Below, one piece after another: positions 1 to 13,400 of a stretch of DNA of 64,000 nt. The stretch is from the NCBI GenBank assembly GCA_964017235.1, contig OZ024936.1, positions 36,168,040-36,232,039 on the forward strand, read 5' to 3'. The translations under genes were made by a program, and so were the position numbers. This DNA comes from Sabellastarte sp. h YS-2021. Its lineage: Eukaryota > Annelida > Polychaeta > Sabellida > Sabellidae. Below the pieces are notes generated by a model. It made no database searches and was not told the DNA's origin. It was given only the letters and a program-made list of their open reading frames with translations. Each line of letters starts with the position of its first letter. Position 1 is the first letter of the stretch.

Positions 1-1015
1 TCATTCTGGTTAATTACAGGATCGCTCATTTTTGTTCGATCCTGAGATTAACCGTCCTGTTGATTTTAATTGGGAACCCCCATTTTAAGAACTCCAAACG
101 GATCCTCAGATTAACTTTTGGGGTTTATAATGCGCGCCTTTATACTACTATTAGAATTCATACCAATATAGAGAGAAATACCTAAGATATATTGCAAAAG
201 ATGAACATCAAGTCTTCAAATATTTTGAAAATCCATTTTTTCAAAAGTCTTTGCAAAAAGAATGATAATTGTCAATAATCACTGCATAATGAATTTGACA
301 GAATTTTGGGTCTCTTTTACAGTTCAATAATTGTAGACAAATCTGCAATTCACTTTTTTTGAAGATTTTCCTTTGTTTTAGATAATTTGGAAAAGCTTAA
401 CTGTTTATTTTGAGCACCATAATTGTTTTCTATAAGCATTACATACAGATTTATTCTGTCTCTGCTGTATTTTAATTAACATAACTGCAAGGAATAATTA
501 TTAGGAGGGGGATATTTAAGATTTAACTGTCACTTTTTAGGGACCTGGTTGCAACTAACGAAATTCTAACGTAAACCCTTATTTTCCCTACATACCAATT
601 ACTGATCAAAGCCAGAGTAGATGTCACTCTAAACAATGGACCTGTCAAAGGGAACACACAATCAGACAAAACTCGAACAATAGGAAAAAATAAAACCTAA
701 ATAGGATATAAACATAATTACATTAAAACAAAATGTTGAAAAATCCAAAAATATAAATTTCCATTTTGTATACTAAATTTAATTTTTTTTGTTAATTTTA
801 GGAAAAATTGTTCATTAAAGAATATCTATCACAACTCTTGTTTATATGTTCATTATGGTATTTATAGTACATAAGGCAAAATGATATATTTATATTTTAA
901 TGCATATCAAAAATTATATCAGTGACAAAATTATTTTGATGTACTATGTACCAGCACATTTTAAATCATTAGTAATTGGTACTTCTTAGTGCATCAAAAT
1001 TTGTACTTTAGTACA
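1..1015. other. AT-rich non-coding stretch, nothing recognised
   Basis: No exon-like open frame, RNA gene or clear repeat unit was seen in this AT-rich DNA. It probably lies in an intron or the upstream part of gene 1, whose first recognisable exon begins at 1356. Confidence 0.5.
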
Positions 1016-1216
1016 TTAATACTTTAGTATAAAGGTACTGGACCCAACCCTGCCCATGTGTATTTTTGTTTTATGGGTTATTTTCCTTCCAAGGATCAAC
1101 CAAATCATAGATTGTACTTCTTTGCTTGGACGTAAATCATTTCCCCTCACATATCCATGCATATCTTTATTATTATCTAGCACCATATTCCAGTCACCAC
1201 AAATGACCAAAGGCAA
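1016..1216 (-). pseudogene. LINE endonuclease-domain scrap (L1/Tx1-like)
   Basis: The minus-strand frame reads PLVICGDWNMVLD followed by a KDMHGY segment. This matches the '(G)GDFN/W-N-x-V-L' block of apurinic-type endonuclease domains in L1/Tx1-like LINE ORF2 proteins, with a following SKEV..MI segment also typical of that region. The similarity covers only about 45 residues and the frame then runs into non-homologous residues, so this is a small dead fragment. It lies antisense within the gene 1 locus. The family call is from motif memory only. Confidence 0.55.
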
Positions 1217-1355
1217 ACACCATCTAAAGAAAGCAACTTATATTTTAAGCTTTTATAGAAGCCTGGATTATCTGCATTGTGACCATATCTCACAAATAGC
1301 CAAGAGTTTTATTTTTGATTTCCGACTGTATCATTATTCAAATCATTCTATACAG

Positions 1356-1442
1356 AGTTGCGGTCCACTGAAGAGAGTGAACATGACTCTGGAGTAGTGA
1401 CAGGCTTCTCCCCCAAGTCGACTTTGTCTGGAAAAGAGGCTG
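1356..1442 (+). CDS. Gene 1 exon a
   Basis: The acceptor is tctatacag and the donor is G|gtaaga. The frame is open with two leading bases and one trailing base, and it joins in phase to the exon at 2061. It encodes a Ser/Glu-rich, low-complexity segment containing EHDSGVV. The next exon carries EDSGVV in similar acidic context, which supports both belonging to one gene. This is the leftmost exon recognised; the incomplete first codon implies at least one more exon upstream. Confidence 0.62.
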
Positions 1443-4400
1443 GTAAGAAGGCTATTATATACAGATGTGCAGTAGCAAGCTATTACTACAGGTTTCCAAC
1501 TCTTGAGTTTCATAGTGAAATTGTTCCCAAGTTGAATAATCTCTGTTAATATCAACCTCACTATAATATATTTCTGGTTGTTTTAGCCTGTGGGAGCATT
1601 TTATGAGATCTGTTCTTCCCATTGGCCACTGTTTAAAGACGCAAACAATATAAATAATAAACTTTATTTGGAATAATTTATGCCACCAGATAAGAATAGC
1701 CTTTTGCTTCCATGCTTAATGAATGATATATTAATGAGAATTATTTATCTATCGGGATAGAAATGAGCTCTGCTATTAATTAATTTTTATAAAAATTATG
1801 ATGAAATTATATTTTGGAAGTTATTATTTAGTAACAAATGCGCAACTTACATTAATTTCCCACCAAAACTGGTGAAACAAAATTGTCACATATTTTTGTT
1901 AAAAGCTCACGAAAATATATTTCCTTTAAACTGTCTCATTAGATTGAATAAAAATGAGCAATTCAGGAAAATCAATAATTAGATTGGAATAAAGATGCAA
2001 GTCTATTTTTAATACTGTTACGGTGTATTGGTGTAAGTAAGTTAACTTATTGCTTTGCAGGGCAGTCCATCCTGGCAAGCATCATGAGACAAACACTGGA
2101 GAGGGCAGATAGAGAGGAGGCAGAAGACAGTGGGGTGGTGGAAGCTCTGACAAGTCTGGCCCGGGGTCTGCAGATATCTGACACCCTGGACTCTATCACT
2201 CAAAGCAAGGTTTGTTTTACACAGCAGATATTTTATAACCTAGTAAAAATAGTACTGACGTTTACCAACTCACATTCTGTGAACAATTTACTGATTGTCA
2301 CCTACATTAAGTACTCTTAAAGTTCAATAGGAATGACATTCAGTAATTCCTTAAACATATATAGTGACTTTGGCAGCTGACGCCAAGACAGCTACAGTTT
2401 ATGTGTCACGAAATTCAAACTACTTCATATCTTGGTATTACTGTCACTAGAGAATAAGTCCTTACATAACACAGGAAACACTCATAGAATTCAGTCCTCT
2501 GACAAGGCAGCAGAGTATACAGAATATGATCCAGATTTTCCAAAAGTGTACCGAATTCTTCTTTTTAGCCAGGCTAAAAAATGACAGAGATCTATTCATT
2601 ATTTTTGGAGATTTTCTCAATCACAAACCAAAAATGAATGAAAATGGGATTGTTAAAAATTCGGATTTCCCCAAATTTAGACCCTTTTTCCTTTGTTCAG
2701 GACATACAAACATAAAAAACATAAAAATACGCTACTTGTGATGAGAAATTGTGATCCCATGCAATAAATGGATATTTAAACAAACAAACAAACACACCAA
2801 AAACATACCCCCTCCCCGCTTTGCGGAGGTATTTACACAAGGAATCTGATCAGAGATCTTTAGAGCCAATGACAATTAGATGCTAGTACTCTGCGTCAAA
2901 CAAGGCACCTCCAACAGCCTTCTTAAACCTTCCCAGTAAACATTTTTTGAATTTTGCAAATGTGTGATAGGAAACGTTTGGCAAAGGTTAAAAAATTATG
3001 GGTACGAAAACCATTTATAACAGAATGTTTTAAAAACATTTTATGTATACCGTTTATAAAAGGTTTAACGATAAATATTAGAAAAATGTTACAAATGAAC
3101 ATATTAATGTCTGAATAATAATGAGGTCAGAGGTCAAATTGTAAGATAGTGGCTTAAAATTATACCCCCATTCAATTCTTATTTTTAGGGATTGCATGTG
3201 GGGCAATTTTTGACAAAGTCTTGTAATATCCCATATTATTGCTCATCGCCATCTTTGTTTGAACATGTTTGAAGGTGAAGGTTTAATGAGCATTTTGAAA
3301 GTAGGAGTTCATAAAACATTTTTTGATTAAATGTTTTTAAAACATTTGATCAACAGTGTTTTTTTTAACATTTTATGTGTACTGTTTATAAACCATTTTA
3401 TGATGAACTTTTGAAAAACATTTCCAGCATAGCCTTCATTTCTTTAGCTCTTTTATAAATGTTTAACAAAAATATTTTCAGTTAAACCTGGCTTCTTGAG
3501 TTATTTTATAAACATTTAATAAACATTGTCAGTAAAAATATTTGTATATAGAATGTTTATAAACATTTTTTAAACATTACAGTGTAAACGTTTATTTGGA
3601 AACACTTAGAAAACCATAAGATAGGGTTTAAATAGGTTTTAAAAACGTTTTGCAAAAATTTAAACTATTTTAAACCATTTAAAATATTTACTGGTTTAAC
3701 GCAAGGAAGAGTGCACTGTCAATGTTTAAGGCAGTGAGAATGTTCCTTGTCCTTGTTGTGTGACAATTTGAAGCAGCTTTTTATGTAAAGAATATGGATG
3801 ACTGCTTTGATACCTCTAAGGTGTAACTGTTCATATGGTTTACTTTCTCTATTAACTGTTTGTTTCTGTGTCCTGATCTGTATGCATCTGCACACATTGC
3901 ATTCTGGCTTCAAGTCTGTCAAGTCATTAACAGAATCAGATATATTATTCAATTCTTCTGATCTTCTTTGGAACAATCCAAAAGATAGAGCCTCAGTTAC
4001 TGTCGTTGATAATGTTTTCACATTATCCAACTTTACCATTACATTTAAAATATCTAGAGTATGTGCCTCGTCCCTGGTCTACTAGTCATTCTTCCTAAGT
4101 TTCTCTCTTTTCATTTTCATACCACTGTATTCCAACAAGTCATTCCTTGCATCTGTTACCTGTATTAAGAATAGCATCATATAGTAACCAGTTTTATATC
4201 ACTTTGGAATGCAAAGTTCACAAAATCATTGTCTTTAAGAATAGATCTTGACTAGCATTGTTTTCATGTACATTTCTCATTTAAAAAGTCACATCTTCAT
4301 CATCACAGTTGTTTTCAATCCCAATTCAGAATTTCAAATCTCTTTCTGTTTCTTAGTCTTTTTTCAATCAACCATTCACTGTGCACCATAGATTTCTCTT

Positions 4401-7400
4401 CTGAATTTTCACTTAGTTGACAGAGGTTTGATTCAACATATCTGTTTAATTCCTTAAATTACAAGCTGCTATCTTCTTTACGCAGTAAAAAACTTCACAC
4501 ACTTCAAATTGATATTTATTATATCTAGCACAAAATCCAAATTATACAAAGCAGACTTCAACAATTTTATCCAGCTTTGTATGGTTTCCTAGGTTAACAG
4601 TCATTTACTTTTATTACACATCAGTCTCAAGTGATATGCATGGATTTACTCATACTTCAATAGGGTTGTTCGGATGGGGTGATTTAAGTGAATTAAGTGA
4701 TCAGAAGTGATGTTTTGTATCCAGGCGGTGCCTTTTGGTGTAACTAAAATCACTACACCAGGTGATCCTAAACAGATGCACAATCAATTACAAGCGATTT
4801 AAGTGATCGATAAATTACTCCATGTCTATATTTGTTGTTTGACAGGATTTCAAACTGGGTGACAGAGTTGCTGTGCACTCAGACAGGCAACACGTGAAAC
4901 ATGTTCAGAAGAAAACCAGTGGCTGGGTGAAGAGCATGGAGCGGGTATTCTGCATGAGTTTCACTTAAATTACTCCCATACACTGTTGTGTAAATGAGTG
5001 TTCACTGCAGTAGTATTTTGGCTTTCCTTCTAGCAGCATGAAAGATGTAAAATCCAAGTTTCTATTTTCTGAATCATGCCATTACTAATTAACTCTTGAA
5101 AAAGATCACAATGATTTTGTAGGATGTGACTTCAGTTCAATGTCTTTCATTTTCAAAATCAGTCCATGAGCTAAAACATATCTCTGTCATAGAGGTGATG
5201 ATCAGTTTATAGGTCTAATTTTGGTGAATCTTTACGTTCGATTTTAAAACCACAAACACTATTTTACATAATGTAAATGTTAACTGCTCAAATAATAGGT
5301 GTGTTTTCCCTTATCACCATGTCAATATTATTCCCCCAGTATTTATGTAAATATTAAAAATAATGCTTTTTCTGTCCCTGATTGGTAGAAACTGTGGGAT
5401 CAGTAAGCAGCAAAATAAGTAAACACTTTCATCACTTATTTGAAGTGTACCACATATGGTACTATTATTGGTAACCAGTTATCAAGAATTGAGCCTGTTT
5501 TGCCTAAATCAAGTGTAGAGTATTCTCTGAGCATGTTTCTAGTTCTATTAAATGAAGTGTTGTTTGGTGAAGTAATGATCAGTTAATGGATCTCATTTTG
5601 GTGAATTTTTAAATTTAAACCTTAAAAACACAGCCAGTATTTAATGTATTTTAATGTTGATAGTTCAGATGTCTTCCATTTATCATTGTACCAGATACCA
5701 CTTCCCTTATGTATGTAGAAATATAAAAAATATGCTTTTTACCATGTAAATGCTGCAACCTGTGGCCACTGAGGATTGACCAAATTGTTATTTTACATTG
5801 TCCAAATGAAATGGTGAGCAAAATGAGGATTTATTGTCACCATGATTTAGTAGAATCTATTAATTTAACTATACTCCACACGTGTGAAAATCCATGTTTC
5901 TTCCATGCTATCTACATCAACACATTTATGCATAAATTACTTCATTGAAATACAGTAAAAGTAGAAGCATTAATCAGTTTATTGGTCTTATTTTGGTGAA
6001 TTTTCGTTTTTGAACCTCAATAACACTCCATAATTTTAAATTAACATCTCAAATAATAGGTGTGTTATCACTTTATCACCGTACCAAATATTATTTGCCA
6101 AGTATTTATGAACATTTTAAAAATATTACTTTTCTGTCTCTAATTGTCAAAAACTCTGGAATCAGTTTATGGGTCTATTTTGAAAAAAAGGTAAACACTG
6201 ACATGAATATGTCACCTTTTTTATGTGTACCGTATATGGTGGCCAGTAATCAAATAATGAGCCTATTTTATGTGGATGTTCCACTGGAGCTGACCAGTCG
6301 GTAACTATGTATTTTTTTGGAGTCGGGACCAATGTTTACAAGGTCGGTTACAGTCAGTTGTAGTTTCCAGGCTTGTTGGGAAGAGTCTGTGAAATATCAA
6401 ACAGGTTTGTACTCTGCATAAACCAGGGCTTGCAGTATCAGGGAGAAGTAACCCTTGTAGTTGAAATACTCATTGCTGACAAAGCAATATATTTGCCATC
6501 TAGTGCACCTACAGCATGGGAGACATTCCATCTGTTTCTAAATGTCTCCTCAATCTTCCTCCACTCTTCAGTATCTGTTGGACACATCAAATATTCCTGC
6601 AGAAATTCTTGTAGTATGGCTCTGCACACATTGGGGACAAATTTACAAATGGTAGTTCTGCCAACCCTCCATTGGTACTGCAGTGATGTGTAGTTTTCAA
6701 GGGTCTCAATGTAACTATTAGTTTCAAACCAACTTCTACTGGCTTCCTGAAATTTGTGGGTGACTTTCTGAGGCAGTGGGAAATTCTTTCTTCAATTAAA
6801 TTCAACTGCCTTCAACACTGGTACAGCATTGGTTAGGTTGTGCTAAAGTGGGTTCAGTCATACCTCAACTCAAGGAAACAGTGGTTCAAAATAGATGGAC
6901 ATCTTTCAGATGCTTTTCAACTCCCTTATGGGGTTCCTCAGGCCTCGGTTCTGGGGCCACTCCTTTTTACCCTATACACAACTCCTCTCAGTTCAGTCAT
7001 ATCTAGATTCAATGTCAACCATCACTTATATGCAGATGACACACAAATTTATTTGGAACTTGACTCTAGGAACTTCAATTCTAGTACCACTGAACTGGCA
7101 AATTGCCTTGAGGTTGTCCAGACATGGATGGGAAATAATAAATTTAAATTAAATCTTGACAAAACAGCATTCATATTGACTGGTGATGATCAAATCAGAA
7201 GCTCTCTGAAGTAATCTTTCCCAGTAAGTTTTCTTGGCAATATCATGGAATCAGCTGAATCAGTCAAAAACCTTTGCAGCATCCTGATGCTGAAAATTTA
7301 ATGCAAAGACATGTGTCTAATCAAAGTTGCATATGTTATTGCCATCTCCGGGAACTACAAAAATTCAGCAGGTGTTTGAATCCTGAAACAGCTATGAAGG

Positions 7401-10400
7401 TGGCAAATGCCTTGGTTAGCAGTCGACTGGATTATTGTAACTCACTGCTTCATCACACAAAAAGGCATATACTGTCAGACTACAAAGAGCTCAAAATGTC
7501 TTATGTTGTACTGTGTGCAAACTAAATCAATTTAGTCATGCCACACCCTTCCTGCACAAGCTACACTGGCTCCCGATTCATTACCATATACTGTTCAAAT
7601 ATAATCTCCTTACTTATAAAGCAACACATTTTACCCAACCTCCATATCTGTCCTCTCTGATTAGGCAGAGTGATCTCACATGGGGCAATCTTGTATCAGT
7701 TTCCTCATCTAAACCGAACAAATGCTCAGGGTTGTGCAGCTTCACAGTAGCTGCTCCCACAGAGTGGATCAAGCTTCCTCAAGCCATTAGAACCATGGGA
7801 AACCTCTCCTTTCAGATTATCCTATCCTCCACCATAGCCTGTCTCCCCTATCTGAATACTTTTTATCCAGGTATGAGATTATTTGAATTGAAATGTTCAG
7901 GTAAATATTTGCCTTGGTATATATGTGTCATGGTAGAAAGTCCATTCTACCCAGTAGAAAATCCAACAGGAACTTCTACCAGTGGAAAGTCCCAATTAAC
8001 TTTCTACCAAGCTAAACATGGTAGAAAGTCCAATCTAGGAGATTTGGGTATTGCCCTGGGGTCCGAAATCAAATTAACCCATAGAAACCTTGTATCTAAA
8101 TCTAAATCTACCGCTTTGCAGGCGCAATATCTTCCCCAAGGGGAACTCAGTGCGCCAACAAATCATGTATAATTTCCAAGTCATAGTGGGGGACGAGACC
8201 AGGTCTGTATTCCGATGGTTGTGGGTGTGAACGTGGGGAAGAATCTAGGTTGGAAAAGCAGATTTAAAAAGGTGAGTTTTCAGGTGCTTCCTGAAGGATG
8301 TGACAGATGGACTGGTTCTTAGATGGACAGGAAGTGAGTTCCAGAAAGCAGGTGCATGATGGCTGAAAGATTTGGTAAGATACTTATGAGACTTATGTAT
8401 TTTAGAGTCAAAAGAAGGAACTTGAAGGAATTTGTATTTTGGACTGCTACTGCTGGTGTTCCTTGATGAGGTGTATGGATGAAGTTTATCCTTGAGGTAC
8501 ACAGGTTGACCATACTTAAGGACTTTATATGTGATCAACCCAATTTTGAAAAGAACCCTGTATTTGACTGGTAGCCAATGTAGTTTTTCCAGATTTGGAG
8601 TTGTATGAGTGTACCTCGAGGATCTAGTGACTACTCGACAGAGGGAGTTCTGAACACCCTGCAACCTCTTTAGCTCAGAAAGAGTGAGTGAGGCAAAGAG
8701 AGAATTACAGTAGTCAATTCGGCTACTGACGAGAGCATTTGCAAGGAGTATTGCTGTGTTAAGGTCAAGGAGATGGCGAATCCTATATAAATCTCTTATA
8801 TGGAACCGAGTGGACTTAATGACTTGGGAAATGTGATCTGTGAAGGTCAGGTTGGAGTCGAACACCACTCCTAGGTTTTTGACATTTGAGGCAGGTGCCA
8901 CTTTATTCCCAAGAATGTCAGTGGGAAAAAGGGAATGAAGTTGTTTACGACTGTATTTTGAACCAATCAGGATGAATTCTGTTTTGTCTGGGTTTAATTT
9001 GAGTTTATTTGCAGCCATGAATTTTTGTATATCATTTAGGCAGTCTGTTAGAGCTGTCATTGACTGACTGAAATTTGATGGTGAAAGAGTAATGTATAAC
9101 TGAGTGTCATCTGCGTAAAAGTGGTGTTTGATACCCCTGTGAGATCGAATAATTGAACTGAGTGGATTTGTGTACATGGAGAAAAGGAGTGGCCCCAGGA
9201 CCGAGCCTTGCAGGACACCAAATTTTAAGTCCATGGGATGTGACAGTACAGAGCCTACCTTGACTGATTGAGTCCTGTCCGACAAATAAGACTTGAACCA
9301 ACTCAGAGCCAGTCCATTGATGCCATAGCATTCATATAATCTGTGGAACAGGATCGAGTGGTCAATGGTGTCGAAGGCTGCCGAGAGATCGAGGAGGGTT
9401 AGGGCTGTTGTACTGCCTTCAGACATATTGAGGAAAAGATCATCCTGTATATTTAGGAGGGCACTTTCCGTAGAATGGAACCTTCTATAGGCAGATTGGA
9501 AACCAGTCAAAAGACAGGACTCGTCCAGGTGAGACAGGAGTTGGGACGACACCACTCTCTCTAAGACCTTTGAAACAAAATTTAAATTAGAGACAGGCCT
9601 ATAGTTTTTAAGGACTTCTCTATCAAGGGTTGATTTTTTTAGGAGTGGAGTCACATGGGCCTGTTTGAAAAATTTAGGGCAGCTTCCTTCACGGAGTGAT
9701 GCATTAATTACTGATGTGATAGGGGTGATGAGGATATCTAAAAATTCTATTACAAGAAATGTTGGCCAAGGATCAAGGGAGCAAGATTTGCTAGGGGAGT
9801 TTTTGATGATATTAGCTACCTGATCTTCTGAAACAGAGGAAAAAGCTGAGAAAGCAGGTGGTGTGAGATCAGAGTCAGTGTATTTAGGGGGATTAGAGTT
9901 GGCGAAGGATTGACGAATGTTTGTGATTTTTTCTGTGAAAAATTCAACAAATTTGTCAGCTAAAAGTTGAGGAGAATTTACTGAGGGAAGTACTTTTGCA
10001 GCAGATCTATGGAGTACATCGTTTAGAGTTTGCCAAAGTTTCTGAGGATTGTCCTGGTTGTCATGAATTCTGGATTTGAGGAAGTCAGATTTCGCTTTCA
10101 TGCAGATTTTATTATACATATGAACCTTTTTGATATATTGTGATCTGTTGAAACTGGTTTTATTTTTAGAAGTGCATTAAACTGTTCATGGAAGGTTGCA
10201 GGGCTGGTTGATGGGGGTTTGTATATATTGAGAAAAAGGCAGGATTCATTTTGTAAGGAGATTTTAATAAGGAGGTTTTCAAAAGAGGAATAAGTATCAG
10301 TAGGTATGCGGCTGGTTTGCAGTTCATTTTTCACCAGGAAAGCTACTCCACCACCCCGTCGTGACTCCCTTGGTCGGTGAAAAAGGGTATGACCCTGTGG

Positions 10401-13400
10401 GGAGATATCACTGAGGTACGCCTGTGAAGCATCTGGGCGAATCCAGGTTTCTGACATGGCAAACACATCTGTATTATTGTCCACGATAAACTTTTGAATG
10501 GATGAGTATTTGTTTGAGAGGGATCTAACATTGGCAAAGGAGAAATTTATGCAATCAGAAGGACCGGGGTTTGGATTAATATCACCAGCTAGTAGCAGAA
10601 GTGTAAGGAGGCTGAGAGGTGGAAGTTTCGATGGAATATGGACATCCTTTTTGAACAAAAAATGTAGGCAAGAGGCGGTTGGTGTACGCGGAGGTTGAAA
10701 GAAACTGACAACTGGGGGACAGACAATCTGAGTACTGCCATAGTGGCGAAAAACAGATATGGCAGGCAAGAAAAACAACAGAAATTGTAAAAATAACATC
10801 ATATATGGGAAGGAGTTACTTTATAAGTTGTTTTACATAGGAAGATAGAATGGGGAAGTGTTTAAAATTTAAAGGAAATGTGTAAGAAGGTAGAAACTCA
10901 AACTTGTAGAAACTCAAACTATAAGCTGAAAGAAAGTCTGAAAAACTGAAACACAAAAAGTGGGCATTCTATCCATATAAATCTGTTATTTAAACATGGT
11001 GCAGCTTTCATTAATGAAGAAAACGCATATTAAAGAAAATATTTTACTGTAACTAAGATTTAACATTATTAAAAATGACAAAAATTGAAAATTTCAGTCT
11101 GTTAAAATTTGTACATAATTTTATTGTTTGAACTTTCTATCAAGTTTACCTTGGCAGAAAGTCCAATTGGAAAGTCCAAACTTTCTACCATGACATGTGT
11201 ATCAAGGAACTGACAAAGTTTATTACACTACCTCAATACAGATAAATAAAACACATATTTTGGTGGAAGCCACCCACGGTCTCCCTGTACGAATAGATTT
11301 GTCATAAATATATTTACACCTAAGAAATATTGAAATGCCCTATTGTATTTTTTTTCATTATTGGTACTACAGAAGAGTTATACATATTTTCATGAGTTCT
11401 ATAACCACAAACTTTTAAATTGCTTAAATTTAAATATGTCAGACCCAAGATTCCTTCCAGCTGAATCTGCTAGTATTTGAGCATTTTCAGCAGATGTCAG
11501 AAAAGTTCCCAGATAATTGTATCCACCAGATAGTATCCGGTGGATACTATGGATTTCGCTTTGTTACGCCGCCGCTGCAGTGTGTAGAGAAATTTCACCG
11601 TTACTGCTCTAACGAAAAAATATTATAGCTAGCCTTCTCAAATTTGCAGGATATATTCATAACCATAAAATCTTGCCTGGGAATATTTTTGACCTCATTT
11701 TGAAAAACAAGATGGCTGCCACGGGTGTTTTTCGACTTTCAGCAAGGACTTTTGGTGGCCCTCTAGAGCAAAGGGTATTATAGGTAGAGATCTCAAATTC
11801 GCAGGGTAGGTTCCTCATTACAAAATCTTGACTGGGAATATTTTTGGCCTCATTTTAATAAACAAGATGGCCGCCACGGGCGTTTCTTTGTCAGTCATAA
11901 AAAGTGCTTATATCTCCCTTATTATTGATCCTAGAGTTTGGGGATGGTAAACCAACCTATAGGAAATCATGGGCTGGGAATCTTTTGGTGTGGTCAGATT
12001 TGACCTTAGACCCCTCCTTCAAGGTCAAACGATGATAGCCAAACTAAAAAGTGCTTATAACTCGCTTATTATTGGTCGTACAGGTTTGGGATGGTAAACC
12101 AACATATAGGAAATCATGGGCTGGAAATCTTTTGATGTGGTCAGATTTGACCTTGGACCAAGGTCGAACGAGTATAGCTAAACCTAAAAGTGCTTATAAC
12201 TCGCTTATTATTGGTCGTACAGGTTTGGGATGGTAAACCAACCTATAGGAAATCATGGGCTGGGAATATTTTAGTGTGGTCGGATTTGACCTTGGGCACC
12301 TCCTTCAAGGTCAAACGAGGATATCCAAACTTAAAAGTGCTTATAACTCACTTATTATTGGTCCTAGAGGTTTGGGATGGTAAACCAACCTATAGGAAAT
12401 CATGGGCTGGCAATCTTTTGATGTGGTCTGATTTGACCTTGGACCTCTCCTTCAAGGTCAAACGAAGATAGCCAAACTTAAAAGTGCTTATAACTCACTT
12501 ATTATTGGTCCTAGAGGTTTTGGATGGTAACCCAACCTATAGGAAATAATGGGCTGGGAATCTTTTTATGTGGTCACATTTGACCTTGGACCCCTCCTTC
12601 AAGGCCAAACTTAAAAGTGCTTATAACTCGCTTATTATTGGTCCTAGAGATTTGGGATGGTAAACCAACTTATAGGAAATCATGGGCTGGGAATATTTTA
12701 GTGTGGTCAGATTTGACCTTGGGCGCCTCCTTCAAGGTCAAATGAGGATATCCAAACCTAAAGGTGCTTATAACTCGCTTATTATTGGTCCTAGAGGTTT
12801 GCAAAGTGAAACCAACCTATAGGAAATCATGGGCTAGGAATCTTTTGATGTGCTCAGATTTGACCTTGGGCCCCTCCTTCAAGGTCGAATGAGGATACCC
12901 AAACCTAGAAGTCCTTATAGCTCGCTTATTATTGGTCCTAGAGCTTTTAATGTGAAAGCAACCTATAGGAAATCATGGGCTAGGAATCTTTTGTTGTGGT
13001 CAGATTTGACCTTGGGCCCCTCCTTCAAGGTCAAACGACAATAGCCAAACTTAAAAGTGCTGATAACTTGCTTATTATTGGTCCTAGAGGTTTGCAATAT
13101 GAAACCCACTTATAGGAGGTCATGGGCTGGGAATTGTCTGATGTTTTCAGATTTGACCTTGAGCCCCTCCTTTAAGGTCAAACGATGGTTCACTGGCTTT
13201 GGTGAGTTGTCTTTTGGTGGATACAAATTTGCATCGGTTCTCCGATGCGTAGGTCTAATTATATTTGGAACCTACCCCAACTTTATCTAATCCGATTTAA
13301 AATTAAAACGTTGTGCACTGCTTTTGCAAAAAATGCTCAGTTTGTGTTTTATTAATGTTCAGATTCAGTTGCCAACTTTTACACCTTTCATGAACATGAT

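Larger units (their letters stand above)
8093..10802 (-). mobile_element. CR1/L2-clade LINE, nearly complete ORF2, internally deleted
   Basis: A minus-strand non-LTR retrotransposon. The ORF2 N-terminus (10802 to about 10200) and RT/C-terminus (10119 to 8245) are in different frames. The 3' UTR ends near 8093 in (tctaaa)n-like repeats on the + strand, typical for this clade. It lacks the middle of the endonuclease and so is dead as a whole. It lies antisense to gene 1 in its third intron, within a TIR element. Confidence 0.88.
7926..11195. mobile_element. TIR-bounded element enclosing a LINE
   Basis: A perfect 16-bp inverted repeat, TGTCATGGTAGAAAGT, lies at 7926-7941 and as its reverse complement at 11180-11195. 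Inside both ends are further GTAGAAAGTCC / GGACTTTCTAC words in both orientations (7926-8040 and 11100-11195), forming nested hairpins as in palindromic DNA transposons. The middle is occupied by the minus-strand LINE. The simplest reading is a small TIR element (about 0.5 kb) into which the LINE inserted. No convincing flanking duplication was seen. Confidence 0.6.

Noticed and set aside
3719..4039. 106-residue minus-strand frame as a host gene
   Set aside because: No family recognised, no splice context, surrounded by stops. Kept only as an unknown decayed frame.
8245..10119. RT frame as a functional telomerase or host RT gene
   Set aside because: Motif order and the C-terminal blocks are those of a CR1/L2 LINE, with LINE 3' UTR and a truncated endonuclease next to it.
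12190..12471. Repetitive peptide frames (…KPTYRKSWAGNLL…) across the 147-bp arrays, also at 53227-54236 and 59135-59578
   Set aside because: They exist because 147 is a multiple of three, so one open unit stays open. Frames are open on both strands and broken by indels, and there is no start, splice or domain evidence of coding.
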